Below are positions 19,699-22,254 of a stretch of 22,254 nucleotides of DNA, one piece after another; position 1 is the stretch's first letter; each line of letters starts with the position of its first letter. Both the position numbers and the translations under genes were made by a program. The stretch is from an uncultured Eubacteriales bacterium. Its GTDB lineage: Bacteria > Bacillota > Clostridia > Christensenellales > Borkfalkiaceae. The notes under the pieces are model-generated. The model made no database searches and had not been told where the DNA came from. It saw only the letters and a list, made by a program, of their open reading frames with translations. The stretch covers positions 1 through 22,254 of the forward strand of contig UQZE01000015.1 of the NCBI GenBank assembly GCA_900545325.1. The letters run 5' to 3'.

Positions 19699-22191
19699 AT
19701 GAAACTTACTGTTAAAACGGTAAAGGTCCCGGCGCTGCTTCTCGCAATCGTCATGGCATTCGCTTGTTTTGCGAACGTCGGGGGCAGAAATGCGTCCGCC
19801 GCGGCGGCGTACGGCGAAGAACTTGTAACCAACGGAGATTTCGAAGATTTCCGCAGCGAGTTCGGGGCGGATATCGAGGAAACGAATCCCGTTTCCCCGC
19901 AGCCCGTGCCGCTCGGCGCTTACGAAGACCGAAAGTACGACTGCTACAACAGCAGTTCCCTGAACGGCGGACAGGCGCAGTTCGTACAGGACGGCGAAAA
20001 AGCGTATGTCAGGATGTATTACGACGGCGCGCAGACGACGACTTTCGATTCCATGGATCTTTGGGTGCAGCCGGGCTGGCTCGGCGCAGGGCAGTACACC
20101 GTAACGGTCGATTTTAAATTGATCGGTTTCAGCACGGGCGATTGTTTTGCGGTAAAGTATAACGGACAGGATGAGATCGCGCAAAACGTTTTCAATGCCG
20201 AAGAATATGCCGCGCTTGCCGACAGTGAAATCGACGGACTGAAAAAGACAGAGCTGACCTTTCATCTGGACGCAGGCAATGAATTTCCCGCCGTCATGCT
20301 GTGGCTTTATCATAAAAAAACCGCCGGCATCGAGGCTCACGTTTACCGCGTAACATACCGCGACGCGGAAAACAATATCGTATACTGCAACGATTTTACG
20401 GCGCCGTTCTCAAAAATAAGCGAAGCGGATATTCCCTACGGCGAATATGAGGACAGGGGGTACAACGGCATTTATTGCGCTTCGGAAGGCGAATTCAACG
20501 CGGGCTACGGCAAGCTCGTAAGGGAACGCCGGACGGACGGAACGACGGAAACCTACGCCCGCCTTTATGACAACGACAAAACGGAAACGAAAGATACCAT
20601 GAGTTTATGGATCCAGCCCGGTTTTATCGAGGCCGGCAATTATAAATTCATCTGCGACTTCCTCATTATGGGCAATAACGCGGCGCAGTACTGCGAATTC
20701 AACGTAAACGAAACGAGCGAAGGCAAGAAACAGGTGATAATAAAGGACGGGCAGACTTTGTTCGATCTGCCCGTGACCGAACAGGGCTATAAGCGGGTGG
20801 AAATCGATTATACGCTCGATGAGGGCGAACAGTTCAACGCCGTTAACGTTTGGTTCTTCCACGGAAACGACAACGTGCGCGAACTCCGCTTGTTCGATGT
20901 GAAGATCGTCGACCGCGATACGGAAGAAGTCGTTTACGAAAACGATTTTTCGGTGGCGTTCGAAAACGATAAAGTGAACGTCGGCAGCGAGCACGGGTTC
21001 AACGACGCGAACAACGCTTATATCGTCATGGACGGCGAAAACGTCGTGCTGGAAATGGCCGGAACGGACAGCGCGTTTAACACGCCGCTCGATATCGACG
21101 GCGTGGGCAGATATCTCGTCGAATTCGACGTAAAACCCTCCGACGACTATAACGGAAAGCTGGAATTCTTTTTCGCGGCGGTCGATATGACCTATAATTC
21201 CGCTTCGACTACGGCGGCGGGCAAAAAGAGCGACTTTGAGTTTCTCGACGATGCAGAAACGGAAGGGTATTACCGTTATTCCGCGTCGGTTTTGATCAAC
21301 AATTTCATGGAACCGCACGTGCTGAGTCTGTATACCACGTTCAAGGGGAGCGGCTCCGTCAGGATAGACAATCTTTCCGTAAAAAAGATCGAGGGCAGCG
21401 TTACGCGGCATGAAACGCCTTCTACGGAGGGGCTGACTTACCGCGACCTCGTTTTAGGCGGCGATTTCGAATATCTGAACGCGGGATACACCATGATACC
21501 CGAACCGGACGAATCTTCATATTTCTGGGGCAGTTCGGATTACGACGCTCCCGGCCGTATTGTCGATCTCGACGGCAACAAGGCGCTGCTGATCGCTTAC
21601 GATCCCGAAAACGAAGACAAACTCAGCAACAGATGGGCGAGCTCTTTCGTGTTCCTCGACGTTTCCGAATTCAATACGGAAGACGTGTTCACGCTGTCTT
21701 ACAGATATAAGTACGAAGGCGCGGAGGGTTTCGATCCCGGGATCGGTCTGCAGGTAACGTTTATCGGCGCGACGGGCGTGGAACATTTCGTCCAGTATCT
21801 GAATTACACGGAATGGCTGCGGGAAACGAGCGGCGTAAACGTCAACGAATATCCTTTTGTGCTTGAAACGGACGACGACGGCTGGACGACGGTAACGCTG
21901 ACTTTTAAAATGGATTCCGCTTTCGTGAGCCAGGTGGACAGTATCCGTTTTCTCAATTACAACGATTGCAACGAAAACGTGAAACTTTATATCGACGACG
22001 TGAAGTTCGGCGTTTGGAGTGAAAAGACCTCCGAACCCGCCCCCAATCCGCCTGCGGAAAACCCCGAAGATAAAGGCGGCTGTTCCTGTTCCGGCGCGAT
22101 AGGCGCGGAAACGGCGCTGCTTGGCATGGCGGCGGTCGGCACGTCGGGCGTCATAGTTTTCAGAAAACGCAGAAACGGGAGAAATAAATGA
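19699..22191 (+). CDS. Large surface protein of four beta-rich (CBM-like) modules with C-terminal anchor
   Basis: This 830-residue exported protein has a signal peptide at about 1-36 (ending ASAAAA). It begins with GEELVTNGDFED, the usual opening of CBM4/9-type jelly-roll modules. Modules 1 (about 40-235) and 2 (about 236-420) resemble each other: LGAYEDRKYD / YGEYEDRGYN, SMDLWVQPGWLGAGQYTV / TMSLWIQPGFIEAGNYKF, and FPAVMLWLYH / FNAVNVWFFH. Module 3 (about 421-566) ends SVRIDNLSVKKIEG, and module 4 (about 578-773) opens DLVLGGDFEYL and ends KLYIDDVKFG, both typical jelly-roll ends. A Pro-rich linker (779-790), a GGCSCSGAIGA motif (793-803), a membrane helix and FRKRRNGRNK follow. No catalytic motif is visible. 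A glycan-capture role is inferred. AGGAGGA at 19687-19693 supports the start. Confidence 0.87.
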   Translation: MKLTVKTVKVPALLLAIVMAFACFANVGGRNASAAAAYGEELVTNGDFEDFRSEFGADIEETNPVSPQPVPLGAYEDRKYDCYNSSSLNGGQAQFVQDGEKAYVRMYYDGAQTTTFDSMDLWVQPGWLGAGQYTVTVDFKLIGFSTGDCFAVKYNGQDEIAQNVFNAEEYAALADSEIDGLKKTELTFHLDAGNEFPAVMLWLYHKKTAGIEAHVYRVTYRDAENNIVYCNDFTAPFSKISEADIPYGEYEDRGYNGIYCASEGEFNAGYGKLVRERRTDGTTETYARLYDNDKTETKDTMSLWIQPGFIEAGNYKFICDFLIMGNNAAQYCEFNVNETSEGKKQVIIKDGQTLFDLPVTEQGYKRVEIDYTLDEGEQFNAVNVWFFHGNDNVRELRLFDVKIVDRDTEEVVYENDFSVAFENDKVNVGSEHGFNDANNAYIVMDGENVVLEMAGTDSAFNTPLDIDGVGRYLVEFDVKPSDDYNGKLEFFFAAVDMTYNSASTTAAGKKSDFEFLDDAETEGYYRYSASVLINNFMEPHVLSLYTTFKGSGSVRIDNLSVKKIEGSVTRHETPSTEGLTYRDLVLGGDFEYLNAGYTMIPEPDESSYFWGSSDYDAPGRIVDLDGNKALLIAYDPENEDKLSNRWASSFVFLDVSEFNTEDVFTLSYRYKYEGAEGFDPGIGLQVTFIGATGVEHFVQYLNYTEWLRETSGVNVNEYPFVLETDDDGWTTVTLTFKMDSAFVSQVDSIRFLNYNDCNENVKLYIDDVKFGVWSEKTSEPAPNPPAENPEDKGGCSCSGAIGAETALLGMAAVGTSGVIVFRKRRNGRNK

Positions 22192-22254
22192 AAAAAATCA
22201 TCTGTATGATCCTGTCCGCATGCCTTCTTTGCGGTTGTTTCTGGTCGGGGTGTA
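22188..22254 (+). CDS. Start of a lipoprotein gene, truncated by the window edge
   Basis: Twenty-two codons are visible. The ATG overlaps the previous stop by ATGA, with GGGAGAA at 22177-22183. The start is KKII followed by a hydrophobic stretch and several cysteines. LCGC (14-17) is the most plausible lipobox, LSAC (9-12) lies very early, and another Cys is at 22. It continues operon 2. The function cannot be read; an exported enzyme or binding protein would fit the setting. Confidence 0.75.
   Translation, partial: MKKIICMILSACLLCGCFWSGC

Noticed and set aside
1..22254. CRISPR arrays, tRNA/rRNA genes, transposases or integrases
   Set aside because: No regularly spaced repeats, no tRNA-like cloverleaf signatures and no recombinase motifs were noticed on either strand. 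A dedicated scan could still find small RNA genes missed by eye.

Overview
The window looks like a chromosomal carbohydrate-utilisation region of a Gram-positive anaerobe, most likely an uncultured Clostridia/Bacillota relative. This is inferred from strong GGAGG ribosome sites, short A+T-rich intergenic DNA with sigma-A-like promoters, lipoprotein solute-binding proteins with ABC permeases, surface proteins with C-terminal anchors, and no SusC/SusD outer-membrane system. No RNA genes, CRISPR arrays, insertion sequences or attachment sites were seen. No gene-free stretch exceeds 300 bases.

Layout. (1) 1-612: 3' part of a short-chain dehydrogenase. It converges on a GntR/LacI-type repressor gene (683-1783, minus strand), with two terminator hairpins between them. 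(2) 1784-2080: divergent regulatory region with a good minus-strand promoter, a weaker plus-strand promoter and two 17-bp inverted repeats that are candidate operators. (3) 2081-12263: operon 1. It encodes a solute-binding lipoprotein, two ABC permeases, an 877-residue surface protein with LGFP-like repeats, a cytoplasmic GH125 exo-alpha-1,6-mannosidase and two exported GH76 endo-alpha-1,6-mannanase-family lipoproteins. It ends in a clear terminator. (4) 12366-14381: a single gene with its own promoter and terminator, encoding a large cytoplasmic DUF4965/glutaminase-like protein. (5) 14592 to beyond the right edge: operon 2. It encodes an AraC regulator, a second solute-binding lipoprotein, two permeases, a cytoplasmic GH172 (DUF2961) enzyme, an 830-residue surface protein of beta-rich modules, and the start of another lipoprotein.

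How the genes may work together. In operon 1 the exported GH76 enzymes would cut an alpha-1,6-mannan chain outside the cell. The ABC transporter would import the manno-oligosaccharides, and GH125 would trim them inside. Operon 2 repeats the plan with a different internal enzyme, a GH172 of the family that acts on alpha-D-arabinofuranosides and alpha-D-fructofuranosides. Neither transporter has an ATPase gene here, so a shared ATPase encoded elsewhere is expected.

Each operon also encodes one large non-catalytic surface protein. The two share a Cys-Ser-Gly-Ala-x-Gly-Ala motif just before a C-terminal membrane helix and basic tail, which looks like a dedicated sorting signal. The pairing of mannan enzymes, LGFP-like repeats and a GH172 enzyme suggests, as inference only, that the target could be a mannose- and D-arabinose-containing glycan such as actinobacterial lipoarabinomannan. 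Yeast alpha-mannan is the more conservative reading for operon 1.
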